Positions 44,879-55,639 of a stretch of 64,000 nt of DNA are shown piece by piece. The notes beneath the pieces were generated by a model. It worked only from the letters and a program-made list of their open reading frames with translations, was not told the DNA's origin and made no database searches. The DNA is taken from positions 2,914,001 through 2,978,000 of the forward strand of contig NZ_JBGFSP010000003.1 of NCBI RefSeq assembly GCF_041227145.1. Direction: 5' to 3'. Position numbers and translations under genes: made by a program. Within the stretch, counting starts at the first letter, position 1. Every line of letters begins with the position of its first letter. Source of the stretch: Bacteroides sp. AN502(2024) (GTDB taxonomy: Bacteria; Bacteroidota; Bacteroidia; Bacteroidales; Bacteroidaceae).

Positions 44879-46210
44879 ATGAAAAGTTTGTTTGCTTCGA
44901 AGTTGGGTCTCCTTTTTCTGTTCGTTCTATGTATGAGGCAGGTATCTGCTCAGGTCATTATCTGCTTCGAAGCGTTTAATAAGGAAGATATATGGGTGGC
45001 CTTTCGGGACTCGTCCTACAAAACGATACTCGATGAGTGTGGAAAAGGGGTGATTGAAGTTCCGGATTCGTTGCCGTCAGGGTATGCGGTGTTGTATGGG
45101 CCTCGTAAGATATATAATTTTTATCTTATGCCGGGTACACGGCAAAGTATGAAAATACATTCCAACGGACACCTCGATTTCAATGGAGCAGGGAAAGAAA
45201 TTAATGAGTACTTAAATGGAAAAAGCATAAACAATCCGGGACTAAGCTACGACCAGCCCGAAGACGAATTTCTTAAACAGTGGGAGCAGATGCTTGTAAG
45301 GCTTCAGGATCATCTCGACTCGCTTTCGTTGCCCAAAACATTTAAGTTCGTGGAACATAAGCGGCTGCATTATTGGGCATGTAATATGCTTCAAGCCTAT
45401 CCGCTTTATCGTGCAAGAAGACTCAATACTAAGTGGTATGCTCCTAAAGACGATTATTATCGGCGGATGGAGAGGGCTATGAAGGAGGATATGGATGCCT
45501 ATGAGTTATGGGAATATAGAAAGGCTTTCGAGAATTATATATGGTCTTTTGCCAAGAAAATAGCTGGAAACCAACCTCTGGAACAACTACGTGAGGCATT
45601 GATGCACATAAACCAGTCGGTGAGCGACCCTAGGCTTACCGAATATTTGGTTCATGCTGTTATGTATCAACATGTAAGGAACTATGGTGCGGAGGGCGTT
45701 GACAAATTTCTGCCTGTCTACGAGGAAAAGGTTCGGGATTCTGTACGAAAGGCAGATTTTGATAAGTTGTATCAAAAACATTGTCGTTTGGCAAAAGGTC
45801 GTAAAGCACCGAACTTTAGGCTCTCCGATATTAACGGTAACTGGGTTTCTCTATCGAGTTTGTTGGGTAAATATGTATTTATAGATTTATGGGCTACATG
45901 GTGTATGCCTTGTTGCAAAGAGCTCCCTTTTATGCAGCAAATGGAAGAAAGGTACAAGGGGAAGCCAATTCAGTTTATAGGTATCTCTATCGACAATGAT
46001 GAGGCTGCTTGGCGAAGAAAGGTCAAGGCTGATAATCTGAAGGGACTTCAGTTGCATGTAGACAGGGAGTCTACGTTTCGTGACGATTATCAAATCTCTT
46101 TCATTCCACGCTTTATGCTGATTAATCCTGAGGGCAAAATTGTAGATGTGAAACTGTCCCGACCTTCTGACCCTGCCACTATGGAGTTCTTGGATGCCTT
46201 GTTGGAGTAG
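44879..46210 (+). CDS. TlpA-family thioredoxin-like exported protein
   Basis: This 443-residue protein has a signal peptide (MKSLFASKL...QVSAQ), an N-terminal DUF4369-like beta domain (about 20-110), a helical middle (about 125-300) and a C-terminal thioredoxin fold (about 305-443). The redox motif is WATWCMPCCKELPFM, a CxxC followed directly by a third Cys. The cis-Pro region is ISFIPRFMLI. It closes the operon 12 bp after the PKD-like gene. Such TlpA-like proteins commonly end peptide- or metal-uptake loci of this architecture; the substrate is unknown. Confidence 0.85.
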   Translation: MKSLFASKLGLLFLFVLCMRQVSAQVIICFEAFNKEDIWVAFRDSSYKTILDECGKGVIEVPDSLPSGYAVLYGPRKIYNFYLMPGTRQSMKIHSNGHLDFNGAGKEINEYLNGKSINNPGLSYDQPEDEFLKQWEQMLVRLQDHLDSLSLPKTFKFVEHKRLHYWACNMLQAYPLYRARRLNTKWYAPKDDYYRRMERAMKEDMDAYELWEYRKAFENYIWSFAKKIAGNQPLEQLREALMHINQSVSDPRLTEYLVHAVMYQHVRNYGAEGVDKFLPVYEEKVRDSVRKADFDKLYQKHCRLAKGRKAPNFRLSDINGNWVSLSSLLGKYVFIDLWATWCMPCCKELPFMQQMEERYKGKPIQFIGISIDNDEAAWRRKVKADNLKGLQLHVDRESTFRDDYQISFIPRFMLINPEGKIVDVKLSRPSDPATMEFLDALLE

Positions 46211-46477
46211 TCTCTTCATGAATAGCCAGCTGCATACTCCTGCTGAAGGTTGGGCAGGAACGGTGTATTGGTCCGTCGTGTGAATGACTTTGCGGATTTT
46301 GAGCGGTGCATTGTTCCAAGTTTGACCGTCTGATGGGAAAAACAGGTATCTGCAGAGGAAGGAGATCGGGGAAGCGCGGTGACAACTTGTACTCTGAGTG
46401 ATGAGGATAGTGGTAAAGCTCCATCAATAGTTCCGTTGCTTTGGCATTATAATTGGTTTTCTCAGGAGAAGAGCTTC
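46211..46477. other. Intergenic stretch without a supportable gene
   Basis: I see no ribosome site, promoter or protein of known type here. One minus-strand open stretch lacks family features. Confidence 0.5.
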
Positions 46478-46552
46478 TTATATAAAAGAAACGGTCTTGG
46501 TTTCATGTCAGTATCAATGGACATTAAAACCAAGATCGTTTCTTTTATATAA
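46478..46552. terminator. Long 75-nt hairpin between the converging uptake locus and nuo operon
   Basis: Arms are 46478-46503 and 46527-46552, 26 bp with one mismatch, starting TTATATAAAAGAAACG. The loop holds a further ATGTC/GACAT stem. It serves as a bidirectional terminator, but the arms are longer than termination needs and it could be a MITE-like remnant. Confidence 0.7.
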
Positions 46553-46562
46553 AGTCGTCCGT

Positions 46563-48011
46563 CTATATACCGAACGACAATTTATCAATAGATTGATATA
46601 CGATACTTACAATGCCAAGACCGATAATACCCAATGTGCAGAGTGCCAGTCCCCATTTCGTGCAACGGTCGCTGCGGAAAGTAGGAATCGGGTTGTCGGA
46701 AGGAGTGATATACATTGCTTTTACAATCAACAGATAGTAGTACAATGAAATCACAGTATTTACCAATGCGATGAATACCAGCAAGTGAAAACCTGCATCG
46801 AAAGCAGCCATGAAGATAAAGAACTTGGAGAAGAATCCGGCAAACGGGGGAATACCTGCCAATGAGAACAGAGACAGGGTCATCAGGAGAGCAATTTTAG
46901 GATTCGTCTTATAAAGTCCGGCGTAATCTTCGAGTGTAAATTTTTGGCTGCGTAATGCTACGATAGTAATGACTGCAAATACTCCGAGGTTGGCAGTTGC
47001 ATACACCAATACGTAATATACCAAAGCTGTCATGCCCTGTGCTGTGCCTCCTATAACGCCCAACATAATGTATCCCGCTTGTGAAATACTGGAGAACGCC
47101 ATCAAACGCTTCAGGTTCTGCTGACGGACAGCAAATATATTGGCAATAGTGATGGAAGCGATGGTTACCCAATAAAGTATTTCTTGCCAGTCACTAATCA
47201 TTGGAACGAATACTTTGACTAGGATAGCCAATAGTACAAATGCAGCCGATCCTTTTGATATAACGCTCAAATAAGCGGTAACTGTACTCGGAGCACCTTC
47301 GTAAACGTCTGCTGTCCATAAGTGAAACGGAACCAATGATAATTTGAATGCCATTCCTGCAAAGAAGAATACAAATGCCATGATTTGCAAAGGGTTTCCG
47401 TTGATATGGGCAGGAAGGTCATCGAAATAAAGAGTACCAGCGGAACCGTAGAACATTGACAGACCGAACAACAGTAATGCACTGGAGAAAAGAGCTGTCA
47501 GAATGTATTTGGCTCCTGCCTCGGCAGAGTTATGACGGTATTTATCAAAGGCGATCAGTGCTGCCATCGGGATAGAAGCTGTTTCCAGCCCGATGAAGAA
47601 CATCAGGAAGTGTCCGGCAGAAATCATGAGGTACATACCAAACAAGGTAGAGAGGGTCAGTACATAGAATTCTCCTTGCTTGAACGAAGTATCTTCTCTT
47701 TTCATCCATTCGTGTGCCATCAGGAAAACAATCAGCGTACCGATGTGCAGGATTGATTTTATCACTGTGTGCATTGGTACATAATGATACATCCCACCGA
47801 ATGCATCGGCAGCAGTCCCCGGAATTAAATTGATTGCTGTATGGATAGCCATCAGAATAACAGGCAGCATTGTGTTCAGGCGTGCTTTCCCGCTATTCTT
47901 GTGTGCATCCGGACTCATGAAGAGGTCAGCTAGGAATAGCAGCAGTAGGACAGCTATGAGCGACAGCTCTTCTCGCATATATAGAAATTGTGAATAATCC
48001 ATCTTTATCAA
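46563..48011 (-). CDS. nuoN: NADH-quinone oxidoreductase subunit N
   Basis: This 482-residue antiporter-like membrane subunit of complex I has about 14 hydrophobic segments. The discontinuous helix and Lys/Glu sites lie in [17 protein letters not shown] and [31 protein letters not shown] is the conserved helix-11 loop. It is the last gene of the operon. A 76-bp piece (46751-46826) is duplicated at 19464. Confidence 0.93.
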   Translation of the reverse strand: MIKMDYSQFLYMREELSLIAVLLLLFLADLFMSPDAHKNSGKARLNTMLPVILMAIHTAINLIPGTAADAFGGMYHYVPMHTVIKSILHIGTLIVFLMAHEWMKREDTSFKQGEFYVLTLSTLFGMYLMISAGHFLMFFIGLETASIPMAALIAFDKYRHNSAEAGAKYILTALFSSALLLFGLSMFYGSAGTLYFDDLPAHINGNPLQIMAFVFFFAGMAFKLSLVPFHLWTADVYEGAPSTVTAYLSVISKGSAAFVLLAILVKVFVPMISDWQEILYWVTIASITIANIFAVRQQNLKRLMAFSSISQAGYIMLGVIGGTAQGMTALVYYVLVYATANLGVFAVITIVALRSQKFTLEDYAGLYKTNPKIALLMTLSLFSLAGIPPFAGFFSKFFIFMAAFDAGFHLLVFIALVNTVISLYYYLLIVKAMYITPSDNPIPTFRSDRCTKWGLALCTLGIIGLGIVSIVYQSIDKLSFGI

Positions 48012-48041
48012 TTAAAAATTAAAGATCAAAAAATTAAAGGA

Positions 48042-49526
48042 CTATGGGATTAATTGTGAGACAACCGGCAGTACACTTTCACCGATCATGTGGCTGACCC
48101 AAAAAGGAGCCATACCTAGTCCGGCTACACAAACGATGAGGCAGATAACGGCTACACGTTCGTCCCAAGTCGCATCAGTCAGTTCGAGATGATGTTTGTT
48201 GGTACAGGTTCCGTATAGAATCTTACCTACCAGGCGCAGGATGTAGACTGCGGTAATCACAATCGAAGAACAAGCGATGATAGTCAGTACACGGTGAAAT
48301 TGGTCATTGTTCTGGAAAGAGCCGACGAAAATTGTCATTTCAGCAATAAAACCACTTAATCCCGGCAGACCGAGATTGGCAAGACCGGCAATTACATAAC
48401 ATACACTAAGGAACGGCATGACTTTCATTAAGCCGGCAAGTTCGCGAACGTCACGTGTGTGTGTACGTCCGTAAATCATACCGATCAGGGCAAAGAATAA
48501 GGCTGTCATCAATCCGTGTGAAAGCATCTGAAGGATAGCTCCTGTGGCTGCAGTCTGATTCATCATCAGAATGGCGAAAAGAACCAGTCCGCAGTGGGAT
48601 ACGGAAGAATAGGCATTGATATATTTCAGGTCGGTCTGTACACAAGCGGAGAATGCTCCGTAAACGACCGAGATACCTGTCAGTATCAGGAATATCCATG
48701 AAAGTTCGTTGGCTGCTTCCGGCATCAGATACATGGCGATACGGAAACATCCGTAACCTCCCAGTTTCATCAATACTCCGGCATGGAGCATAGATACAGC
48801 AGTCGGGGCGGATGCGTGACCGTCAGGACTCCATGTGTGGAACGGGAAAAGTGCGCCCAATACACCGAAACCGAGGAAAGTCAGCGGGAACCAAATGCAT
48901 TGCTGTGCAAAAGGTATGTTGTGCAACTGTGCGATTTCGAGAAGGTTCATGGTCGTTGCTCCCGAACCGAAATAGATTCCGAGAATACCGGTCAGTAGGA
49001 AAGCAGAACCGCCCATTAGCATAAGGGTCAGCTTCATGGCTGCATATTCTTTACGTCCCGATCCCCATACACCAATCAACAGATACATCGGTATCAGTGC
49101 GATTTCGTAGAACATGAACATGGTGAATAAATCGACGGATATAAAGAATCCGAATACTCCCATAGACAATAGGGTGAACCAGAGGAAATATTCTTTCGTC
49201 AGCGGTTGCAGACGCCACGAAGCGAATGTACCGGTGAATACAATGACGGCGGACAATAACAACATGGCTACCGAAATACCGTCAACACCTACTGAATAGG
49301 ATATGTGAAGAGGAGCATACCAAAGCATGTCTGCACGGAAAAGCATTTCTGCCGTGTTTCCGGCACTACGCTCTCCCAAATACAGGAATGTAAGTACGAC
49401 GGAGGCAATCAGAAGTGCCGATGCGCCAGTAACCATAACCCCTCGGATGGCTTTGATTCCTCGTGCTGCCCAGAGTCCGGCCAGCATCAATAAGGGGATG
49501 AGTACGAATATTGATAAGAAATTCAT
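48042..49526 (-). CDS. nuoM: NADH-quinone oxidoreductase subunit M
   Basis: This 494-residue antiporter-like proton-pumping subunit carries FMFYEIALIPMYLLIGVWG (conserved Glu), FPFHTWSPDGHASAPTAVSM (HTW, the core of the second half) and KYINAYSSVSHCGLV. It has about 14 membrane spans. It lies 30 bp upstream of nuoN in the operon. Confidence 0.94.
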   Translation of the reverse strand: MNFLSIFVLIPLLMLAGLWAARGIKAIRGVMVTGASALLIASVVLTFLYLGERSAGNTAEMLFRADMLWYAPLHISYSVGVDGISVAMLLLSAVIVFTGTFASWRLQPLTKEYFLWFTLLSMGVFGFFISVDLFTMFMFYEIALIPMYLLIGVWGSGRKEYAAMKLTLMLMGGSAFLLTGILGIYFGSGATTMNLLEIAQLHNIPFAQQCIWFPLTFLGFGVLGALFPFHTWSPDGHASAPTAVSMLHAGVLMKLGGYGCFRIAMYLMPEAANELSWIFLILTGISVVYGAFSACVQTDLKYINAYSSVSHCGLVLFAILMMNQTAATGAILQMLSHGLMTALFFALIGMIYGRTHTRDVRELAGLMKVMPFLSVCYVIAGLANLGLPGLSGFIAEMTIFVGSFQNNDQFHRVLTIIACSSIVITAVYILRLVGKILYGTCTNKHHLELTDATWDERVAVICLIVCVAGLGMAPFWVSHMIGESVLPVVSQLIP

Positions 49527-49539
49527 ATCGTTCTGTGCT

Positions 49540-51429
49540 TTATAAGATTAATAGTAGGATAAGTGCCAGCGCACCGCAAAGGAATACATACGCATATTGC
49601 TGTACCTGACCGCTTTGCAAACCACGGATCTCATCGCTTGTGGTATTGGTAGCCCATGCCAGGAAATCAAAGAATCCATCCACTACATGACGGTCGAACC
49701 ATGCGATAGGAGTAGAGATGCAGCGGAAGATAATCTTATGCGTAATGAACTGGTATATGTCATCAATATAGAAACGGTTGTAAGCAGCCTTGTGCAATCC
49801 CTTGAACTGTTTTCCCAATGAATCGGCAACAGGCTGTTTGGCATTTTTGTACATCCAGGTCGCGATGGCAATAGAAATAATGGCGATAACCACACTTGTG
49901 ACAGCTACCGACAGATCGAGATGAATGGAGTAAGACTCTCCGTTCGAACTGATGAAATGTCCGAAAGGAATAAAGCCGGCCCCACAGGTTACTACTGCCA
50001 AGAACATCAAAGGGAATGTCATAGCTAACGGACTTTCATGAGGCGTGTGGTGAGCGTGCAATTCTTTGTTTTCCTTGCCCCAAAAGATACCATAGTATAA
50101 ACGGAACATATAGAAAGCAGTCATCGCGGCAATTACTGTCATCACCCAACCCATTGCAGGACTGTATTGGAAGCAGGCTGCCAGAATCTCATCTTTCGAG
50201 AAGAAACCCGAGAATGGAGGAATACCGGCAATAGCGAGACAGGCAATCAGGAATGTCCAGTGAGTGATTGGCATGTATTTGCGTAAACCTCCCATCGAGG
50301 ACATTTCATTAGAATGTACAGCATGAATAATGCTACCTGCACCGAGGAAGAGCAATGCCTTAAACATCGCATGTGTGAAAAGATGGAACATGGAAGCCAC
50401 GTATCCCAAACCTCCTTCGTGCGGATCCATGGAAGTACAGACCCCCAAAGCTACCATCATGAAACCAATCTGTGAAATGGTGGAGAACGCCAGAACGCGT
50501 TTAATATCTGATTGTACGCAAGCCACACTGGCAGCATAGAAGGCTGTAAATGCGCCTACCCAGGCAACCATGTGCAGCGTATTCGGTGCATAAGTAATGA
50601 ACAGAGGGAACATACGTGCCACCAAATATACACCGGCAACGACCATGGTAGCCGCATGAATCAATGCGCTGACTGGAGTAGGGCCTTCCATTGCATCCGG
50701 CAACCAGATATGCAACGGGAACATGGCACTTTTACCGGCGCCACCGACAAACATCAGTCCGAGAGCCAGCGGAAGCATGGAAGCTCCACCGCTTATCAGG
50801 GATACCGTATCCGGTGTGAATCCGAATGTACCGCCATAATATCCATAAATCAGAATACCTATCAAGAAGCCTAAGTCGGCAAAGCGAGTCACAATAAACG
50901 CTTTCTTGGAAGCGGCGATGGCAGCCGGTTTTGTATAGTAGAAACCGATTAACAGATAAGAACTTACACCCACCAGTTCCCAGAAAAGGTACATCTGGAA
51001 GATGTTGGTCGCAACGACCAATCCCAGCATAGACATGGTAAACAGGGACAAGAAAGCGTAATAACGTTGAAAACCGACTTCACCCTTCATGTAACCGAAA
51101 GAGTAGATATGTACCATCAGTGACACTGTAGAGATGACGATCAACATCATTACTGATATAGGATCGAGCAGGATACCCAAATCGAAGTGTAAGGTCTCTG
51201 TGAAAGGAAGCCACGTGAAGTTGTAAGGTATCCGTGTGTCGAACGTTCCGTCTTCCAGTCGCGGAGCGGAGAAATATTGGAAAGCTGTAACGTAGGATAG
51301 TACTGCTACGGCTCCCAGTATCAGCGTACCGATTGTACCCGCTGTCCGGTGGGACATCCATTTACCTCCGATTCCCAATATGAGGAAGGAGAAGAAAGGA
51401 AGAAGGAGTATTAGAATTGTTAGTTCCAT
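49540..51429 (-). CDS. nuoL: NADH-quinone oxidoreductase subunit L
   Basis: This 629-residue protein is the largest antiporter-like subunit. It has FWELVGVSSYLLIGFYY, GKSAMFPLHIWLPDAMEGPT and DIKRVLAFSTISQIGFMMVA. The long C-terminal part includes the lateral-helix region, ending hydrophobic (YVFLCGALALILLLIL). Length is typical. It lies 13 bp before nuoM. Confidence 0.94.
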   Translation of the reverse strand: MELTILILLLPFFSFLILGIGGKWMSHRTAGTIGTLILGAVAVLSYVTAFQYFSAPRLEDGTFDTRIPYNFTWLPFTETLHFDLGILLDPISVMMLIVISTVSLMVHIYSFGYMKGEVGFQRYYAFLSLFTMSMLGLVVATNIFQMYLFWELVGVSSYLLIGFYYTKPAAIAASKKAFIVTRFADLGFLIGILIYGYYGGTFGFTPDTVSLISGGASMLPLALGLMFVGGAGKSAMFPLHIWLPDAMEGPTPVSALIHAATMVVAGVYLVARMFPLFITYAPNTLHMVAWVGAFTAFYAASVACVQSDIKRVLAFSTISQIGFMMVALGVCTSMDPHEGGLGYVASMFHLFTHAMFKALLFLGAGSIIHAVHSNEMSSMGGLRKYMPITHWTFLIACLAIAGIPPFSGFFSKDEILAACFQYSPAMGWVMTVIAAMTAFYMFRLYYGIFWGKENKELHAHHTPHESPLAMTFPLMFLAVVTCGAGFIPFGHFISSNGESYSIHLDLSVAVTSVVIAIISIAIATWMYKNAKQPVADSLGKQFKGLHKAAYNRFYIDDIYQFITHKIIFRCISTPIAWFDRHVVDGFFDFLAWATNTTSDEIRGLQSGQVQQYAYVFLCGALALILLLIL

Positions 51430-51531
51430 ACAGTTTTATTTAATTACTTGAGTTATTTTTATTAATTCTTGGTCTCATAGCTTATAATCACTATACCCGG
51501 ACCTTTCGTTTTGTTTCTTGGTATAAAGATA

Positions 51532-51840
51532 TCACCACTTCAGCTCGTTCAAGTTGCGCACCTGGATGCTTCGGAGATTACGATAAATGTTAATCATGAT
51601 GGCAATGGCTACTGCAGTTTCCGCAGCCGAGATGGCAATGGAAAAGAGTGCAAAGAAATAGCCTTCCATTCCTTCCGGAAAGAGGAAACGGTTGAATACG
51701 GCGAAGTTGATGTCCGTGGCATTCAGCATTAACTCTACAGAAATCAGGATAGCCAGTGTGTTGCGGCGGGTAAAAAATCCATAGATTCCTGCAAACATCA
51801 TGATGGTAGAGACTACCAGATAATATTCCATGTGTATCAT
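51532..51840 (-). CDS. nuoK: NADH-quinone oxidoreductase subunit K
   Basis: This 102-residue protein has three membrane spans, the conserved Glu residues in LISVELMLNATDINF and in AAETAVAIAIMINIYR, and normal length. About 100 bp without a gene separates it from nuoL. Confidence 0.93.
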   Translation of the reverse strand: MIHMEYYLVVSTIMMFAGIYGFFTRRNTLAILISVELMLNATDINFAVFNRFLFPEGMEGYFFALFSIAISAAETAVAIAIMINIYRNLRSIQVRNLNELKW

Positions 51841-51872
51841 ATTCGAATTTAATTTTGATAGTTAATACTTAT

Positions 51873-52385
51873 TTATCTCTTACGTGCAATCATAATACCA
51901 CCGATGATACAAGCCAGTAACAGGATACTGACTGCTTCGAAAGGCAATACATAACCGTATTTGTCACTACTTAACAAGGCGCTCCCGATAGCATGGATAT
52001 TAATTTCTTGCGGAGCCAGATTGGCTGTCTGCATGAAATTATGCTTCAACGTGATAAACAGGATAATTGCTAAGCCGGTCACCATTGTAAATAGGCCGGC
52101 AAAAGCTTTACTTCGTTTCAATTTCTCCGCCCGGTCGCCTTCTCCACTGGTCAACAGGATGGAGAATACATAAAGAACGACGATACCACCGGCGTAAACC
52201 ATTATCTGAACGGAACCCAGAAAGGTGTAACCCAGCAAAAAATAGATGCCGGCCGTGCCGAAGAGCACGAAGAGCAGGTAGGTGGCCGAGCGTACGATGC
52301 GTTGGGTAGTCACCGTCATGATGGACATCGCAATAATAAATGCTGCCAAAAAGTAGAATATTACTGTTTCAAGTGTTGATCCCAT
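51873..52385 (-). CDS. nuoJ: NADH-quinone oxidoreductase subunit J
   Basis: This 170-residue protein has five hydrophobic spans. The TM3 region GSVQIMVYAGGIVVLYVF contains the glycine-rich pi-bulge segment and Tyr typical of NuoJ. It lies between nuoI and nuoK in the order usual for this operon. Confidence 0.92.
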   Translation of the reverse strand: MGSTLETVIFYFLAAFIIAMSIMTVTTQRIVRSATYLLFVLFGTAGIYFLLGYTFLGSVQIMVYAGGIVVLYVFSILLTSGEGDRAEKLKRSKAFAGLFTMVTGLAIILFITLKHNFMQTANLAPQEINIHAIGSALLSSDKYGYVLPFEAVSILLLACIIGGIMIARKR

Positions 52386-52387
52386 AT

Positions 52388-52885
52388 TTAAACTTCTTTT
52401 TTCTTTTCTATAACTTTACTACCATCGTGATTCAATTTCAGGACAAGTTTCGTCCGGTCGAAAACTGCATGCTCAAAGTTTTGGTCGAACGTGATGGCAT
52501 CGTGCGGGCAAGCATTGACGCAAAGCTGGCAGAACATACAGGCACCCAAGTCATATTCATAGGATGCCAGAATTTTCTTTTTCTTTCCATCTTCTGTTTC
52601 AACGGTTTTGCTTGTCACTTTGATTGTGTCATTCGGACAAGCCATTTGACACAGTCCGCAGGCTACGCAGTGATGTTCATTATTCTCATTGTGGGGCATA
52701 CTCAGCGTACCACGGAAACGGTCGAACATTTTCAGCTCTTTCCGGTTTTCGGGATATTGTTCGGTCACTTTCTTACGGAAGTATACCTTGATGCTGGTTT
52801 TCATACCCGTTGTCAGTGTACTGATGCCATGCACCAGACTACCTAAGTACGTATATTTTCTATCTTTATATTCCATAATTTTCAT
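52388..52885 (-). CDS. nuoI: NADH-quinone oxidoreductase subunit I (two 4Fe-4S clusters)
   Basis: This 165-residue ferredoxin-like subunit binds clusters N6a and N6b. The two Cys motifs are CVACGLCQMACP and CMFCQLCVNACP. The N-terminus is amphipathic for membrane contact. Its stop is 2 bp from the nuoJ start. Confidence 0.94.
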   Translation of the reverse strand: MKIMEYKDRKYTYLGSLVHGISTLTTGMKTSIKVYFRKKVTEQYPENRKELKMFDRFRGTLSMPHNENNEHHCVACGLCQMACPNDTIKVTSKTVETEDGKKKKILASYEYDLGACMFCQLCVNACPHDAITFDQNFEHAVFDRTKLVLKLNHDGSKVIEKKKEV

Positions 52886-52888
52886 TTA

Positions 52889-53965
52889 TCAAAAGTGGAA
52901 GCCGAAAGCTACACAGCATGCCATTAATAATAGGTTTATCATAGAAATTGGGACCAGATACTTCCATTCCAGATTCAGAATCTGGTCGATACGCAAACGC
53001 GGGAAGGTCCATTTAATCCACATCAGAAGGAATACCACGAAAAATGCTTTAGCGAAGAACCAGATGAAGCCCGGAATATAATCCATTATAGCGTTGAAAC
53101 CATCCAGCCCAACGATATGTAGCGGCATCCATCCTCCTAGAAAGATAGTGGCGGCAACACTAGCTACGATAAACAGATTCAAGTATTCTGCTAGATAGAA
53201 GAAACCGAATCCCATACCGGAATATTCTGTATGATACCCGGCTGTCAGCTCGCTCTCCGCTTCTGGAAGGTCGAACGGACCACGGTTACATTCTGCATTT
53301 CCGGCAATCAGATAGGTGATGAAAGCAATTATCGCAGGGATATGTCCCTTGAAGATGAACCAGCCGTTGGCTTGTCCTTCCACGATTTCAGAAAACTGCA
53401 TGGTTCCCATCAACACGACCATTGTCATGATACTCATGCCAGCAGAAAGTTCATAACTGATGATCTGTGCACCACTTCGCATGGCACCGATCAAAGAGAA
53501 TTTGTTGTTACTACCCCAACCGGCCAGCAAGATGCCGACAACTCCAATGCTGGAAGCTGCCAACAGGAAAAAAACGCCCACATTAAAGTTCAGAATCGCT
53601 GCACCTTTATTAAAAGGAATACAAGCGAAGGTCAGGAATGAAGCGATAATCACCATGAACGGAGCCAGATTGTAGAGGAAATGGTCCGCCCCCTTCGGCA
53701 TGAAAATTTCCTTGGTCATCATTTTGAGCACGTCGCAGACCACTTGGATAGAACCCCATTTACCAACGCGGTTCGGACCAAGGCGACACTGGAAAAAGCC
53801 GCAGACCTTACGCTCCATGTAGATCAATATGATAGCCAGAATGGCATACAGTGCTACGAGGCACACACCGACAGCTACACATTCTATAAAGATCGCTAAT
53901 CCCTCCGGCATAATGGAGAGCAGTAGCTCATGTATCCAGTTTGTTACTATACTAAAGTCGAACAT
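52889..53965 (-). CDS. nuoH: NADH-quinone oxidoreductase subunit H
   Basis: This 358-residue membrane subunit forms the quinone chamber. Its features are [20 protein letters not shown] (loop 1), [20 protein letters not shown] with the acidic quinone-site loop, and [14 protein letters not shown] near the C-terminus. It has eight spans and typical length. Confidence 0.94.
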   Translation of the reverse strand: MFDFSIVTNWIHELLLSIMPEGLAIFIECVAVGVCLVALYAILAIILIYMERKVCGFFQCRLGPNRVGKWGSIQVVCDVLKMMTKEIFMPKGADHFLYNLAPFMVIIASFLTFACIPFNKGAAILNFNVGVFFLLAASSIGVVGILLAGWGSNNKFSLIGAMRSGAQIISYELSAGMSIMTMVVLMGTMQFSEIVEGQANGWFIFKGHIPAIIAFITYLIAGNAECNRGPFDLPEAESELTAGYHTEYSGMGFGFFYLAEYLNLFIVASVAATIFLGGWMPLHIVGLDGFNAIMDYIPGFIWFFAKAFFVVFLLMWIKWTFPRLRIDQILNLEWKYLVPISMINLLLMACCVAFGFHF

Positions 53966-54019
53966 ATATTTTTTATGATTAGGTTTTAAGTATGAAGTAT
54001 TTACTTGAATACTTGTTTT

Positions 54020-55612
54020 TTATCTATCAATATCCGGAACGACATAATCGATTGTTCCGCCAATGGCAATTAAGTCTGCAATCTTTGCTCCCCGGCAGAT
54101 GGTGTCTATTGCGGCAACAAGCGGCAATCCTGTGGCACGGTAGTGCAGGCGATAAGGCATTTTGTCACCCTGGCTTTCAAGGAAGACTCCAAATTCACCA
54201 CGGCTCCCTTCTACGGCAGCATAGTAACTACCTTCGGGAACACGGATGATAGGTTTCATCTTTTCTTGATGAGGCCCTTCGGGAATATTGTCTATTAATT
54301 GCTCGATGATGTTCAGACTTTCCATAATCTCATCCATACGCACCAGGTAACGGGCAAAGCAGTCACCTTCCGTATAAACAATTTCTTTGAAATCAACTTT
54401 GTCATACACACCGTAGGGCATTCGTTTACGTACGTCACACGCCCATCCTGAAGCACGGCCCGTACCTCCGGTGCAACCGAAAGAGATGGCATCCTCACGG
54501 CTTAATACACCGACGCCTTTCATACGGCTCTGTGCGATGATATTGCCCGTGAATATGTCATGATATTCGTGGATGATTCCTCTCATATAAGGAATGAACT
54601 CCTTCACCCGTTTGACGAAATTAGGATGAAGGTCTGCCTGTACACCGCCAATCGTATTGTAGTTCATAATCAGACGTCCACCACAAGTCTCTTCAAAAAT
54701 ATCGAGAATCTTCTCACGGTCACGGAATCCGTAGAAAAATGCCGTCAATGCTCCCAGGTCCATAGCAAGGCAAGAGTAGAATAGCAAGTGGGAGTCGATA
54801 CGTTGTAATTCATCCATGATGGTACGGATGTATTGTACACGTTCGCTGACCTCAATGCCCATGGCCTTTTCAATACACATACACAATGCATGACGGTTTT
54901 GGTGTGCGCCCAGATAATCCAAACGGTCGGTTAAAGCCAATGTTTGGGGATAAGTAAGACTTTCATTCATCTTTTCGATTCCCCGGTGTATATAACCGCA
55001 ATTTGCATCAATCTTACGAATAATTTCACCTTCCAAAGAAACACGGAAGCGCATTACACCATGAGTAGCAGGGTGTTGCGGGCCGATATTGACTATATAT
55101 TCTTCTTCACCGAATAACTTCATCTCTTTGTTTTTGATGCTTCCGTCCGGGTTCAGCTCTATTTCTTGAGTCGTATCAAATGTCTCTTCATTAGTCATGC
55201 GCAACGGGTTATCTTTTTCAGGGTCATTATCTTTGCGCATCGGATAACCGACCCAATCATTACGCAGATAAAGACGACGCATATCAGGGTGACCGATGAA
55301 AGTGATACCATAAAAATCAAACACTTCACGTTCGTAGAAATCGGCAATTTTCCAAATGTCACTGACAGATGGAATTTCCGGCAGCCCACGGTTCGTTGTT
55401 GCAGTTTTCAGTGCTATCCGTTCGCCCGTAATGGTCGATTCCAGATGGTAGACTACGCCTAAACCACGGAGTTTTTCCGGAGCATCTTTCTCATCGGGCA
55501 CTCCCCAGTCCATACCGGTGAGACTTTCAAGAAAGTCCATCTGCTTTTCATTTCGCAAGCGCAGCATCTCATCGTGTAACGCTGCAGGAGCTATAAATTG
55601 TATTTCTTGCAT
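54020..55612 (-). CDS. nuoCD: NADH-quinone oxidoreductase subunit C/D fusion
   Basis: This 530-residue fusion has NuoC as its first 140 or so residues (DIWKIADFYEREVFDFYGI, then HPDMRRLYLRNDWVGYPMRKD). NuoD follows, with IGPQHPATHGVMRF holding the quinone-site His, then CGYIHRGIEKM and the C-terminal IDTICRGAKIADLIAIGG. The hydrogenase-derived 49-kDa fold is complete. The fusion is common in Bacteroidetes. Confidence 0.94.
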   Translation of the reverse strand: MQEIQFIAPAALHDEMLRLRNEKQMDFLESLTGMDWGVPDEKDAPEKLRGLGVVYHLESTITGERIALKTATTNRGLPEIPSVSDIWKIADFYEREVFDFYGITFIGHPDMRRLYLRNDWVGYPMRKDNDPEKDNPLRMTNEETFDTTQEIELNPDGSIKNKEMKLFGEEEYIVNIGPQHPATHGVMRFRVSLEGEIIRKIDANCGYIHRGIEKMNESLTYPQTLALTDRLDYLGAHQNRHALCMCIEKAMGIEVSERVQYIRTIMDELQRIDSHLLFYSCLAMDLGALTAFFYGFRDREKILDIFEETCGGRLIMNYNTIGGVQADLHPNFVKRVKEFIPYMRGIIHEYHDIFTGNIIAQSRMKGVGVLSREDAISFGCTGGTGRASGWACDVRKRMPYGVYDKVDFKEIVYTEGDCFARYLVRMDEIMESLNIIEQLIDNIPEGPHQEKMKPIIRVPEGSYYAAVEGSRGEFGVFLESQGDKMPYRLHYRATGLPLVAAIDTICRGAKIADLIAIGGTIDYVVPDIDR

Positions 55613-55639
55613 AAATCAAATTAAATTAAGAATGTGGAA

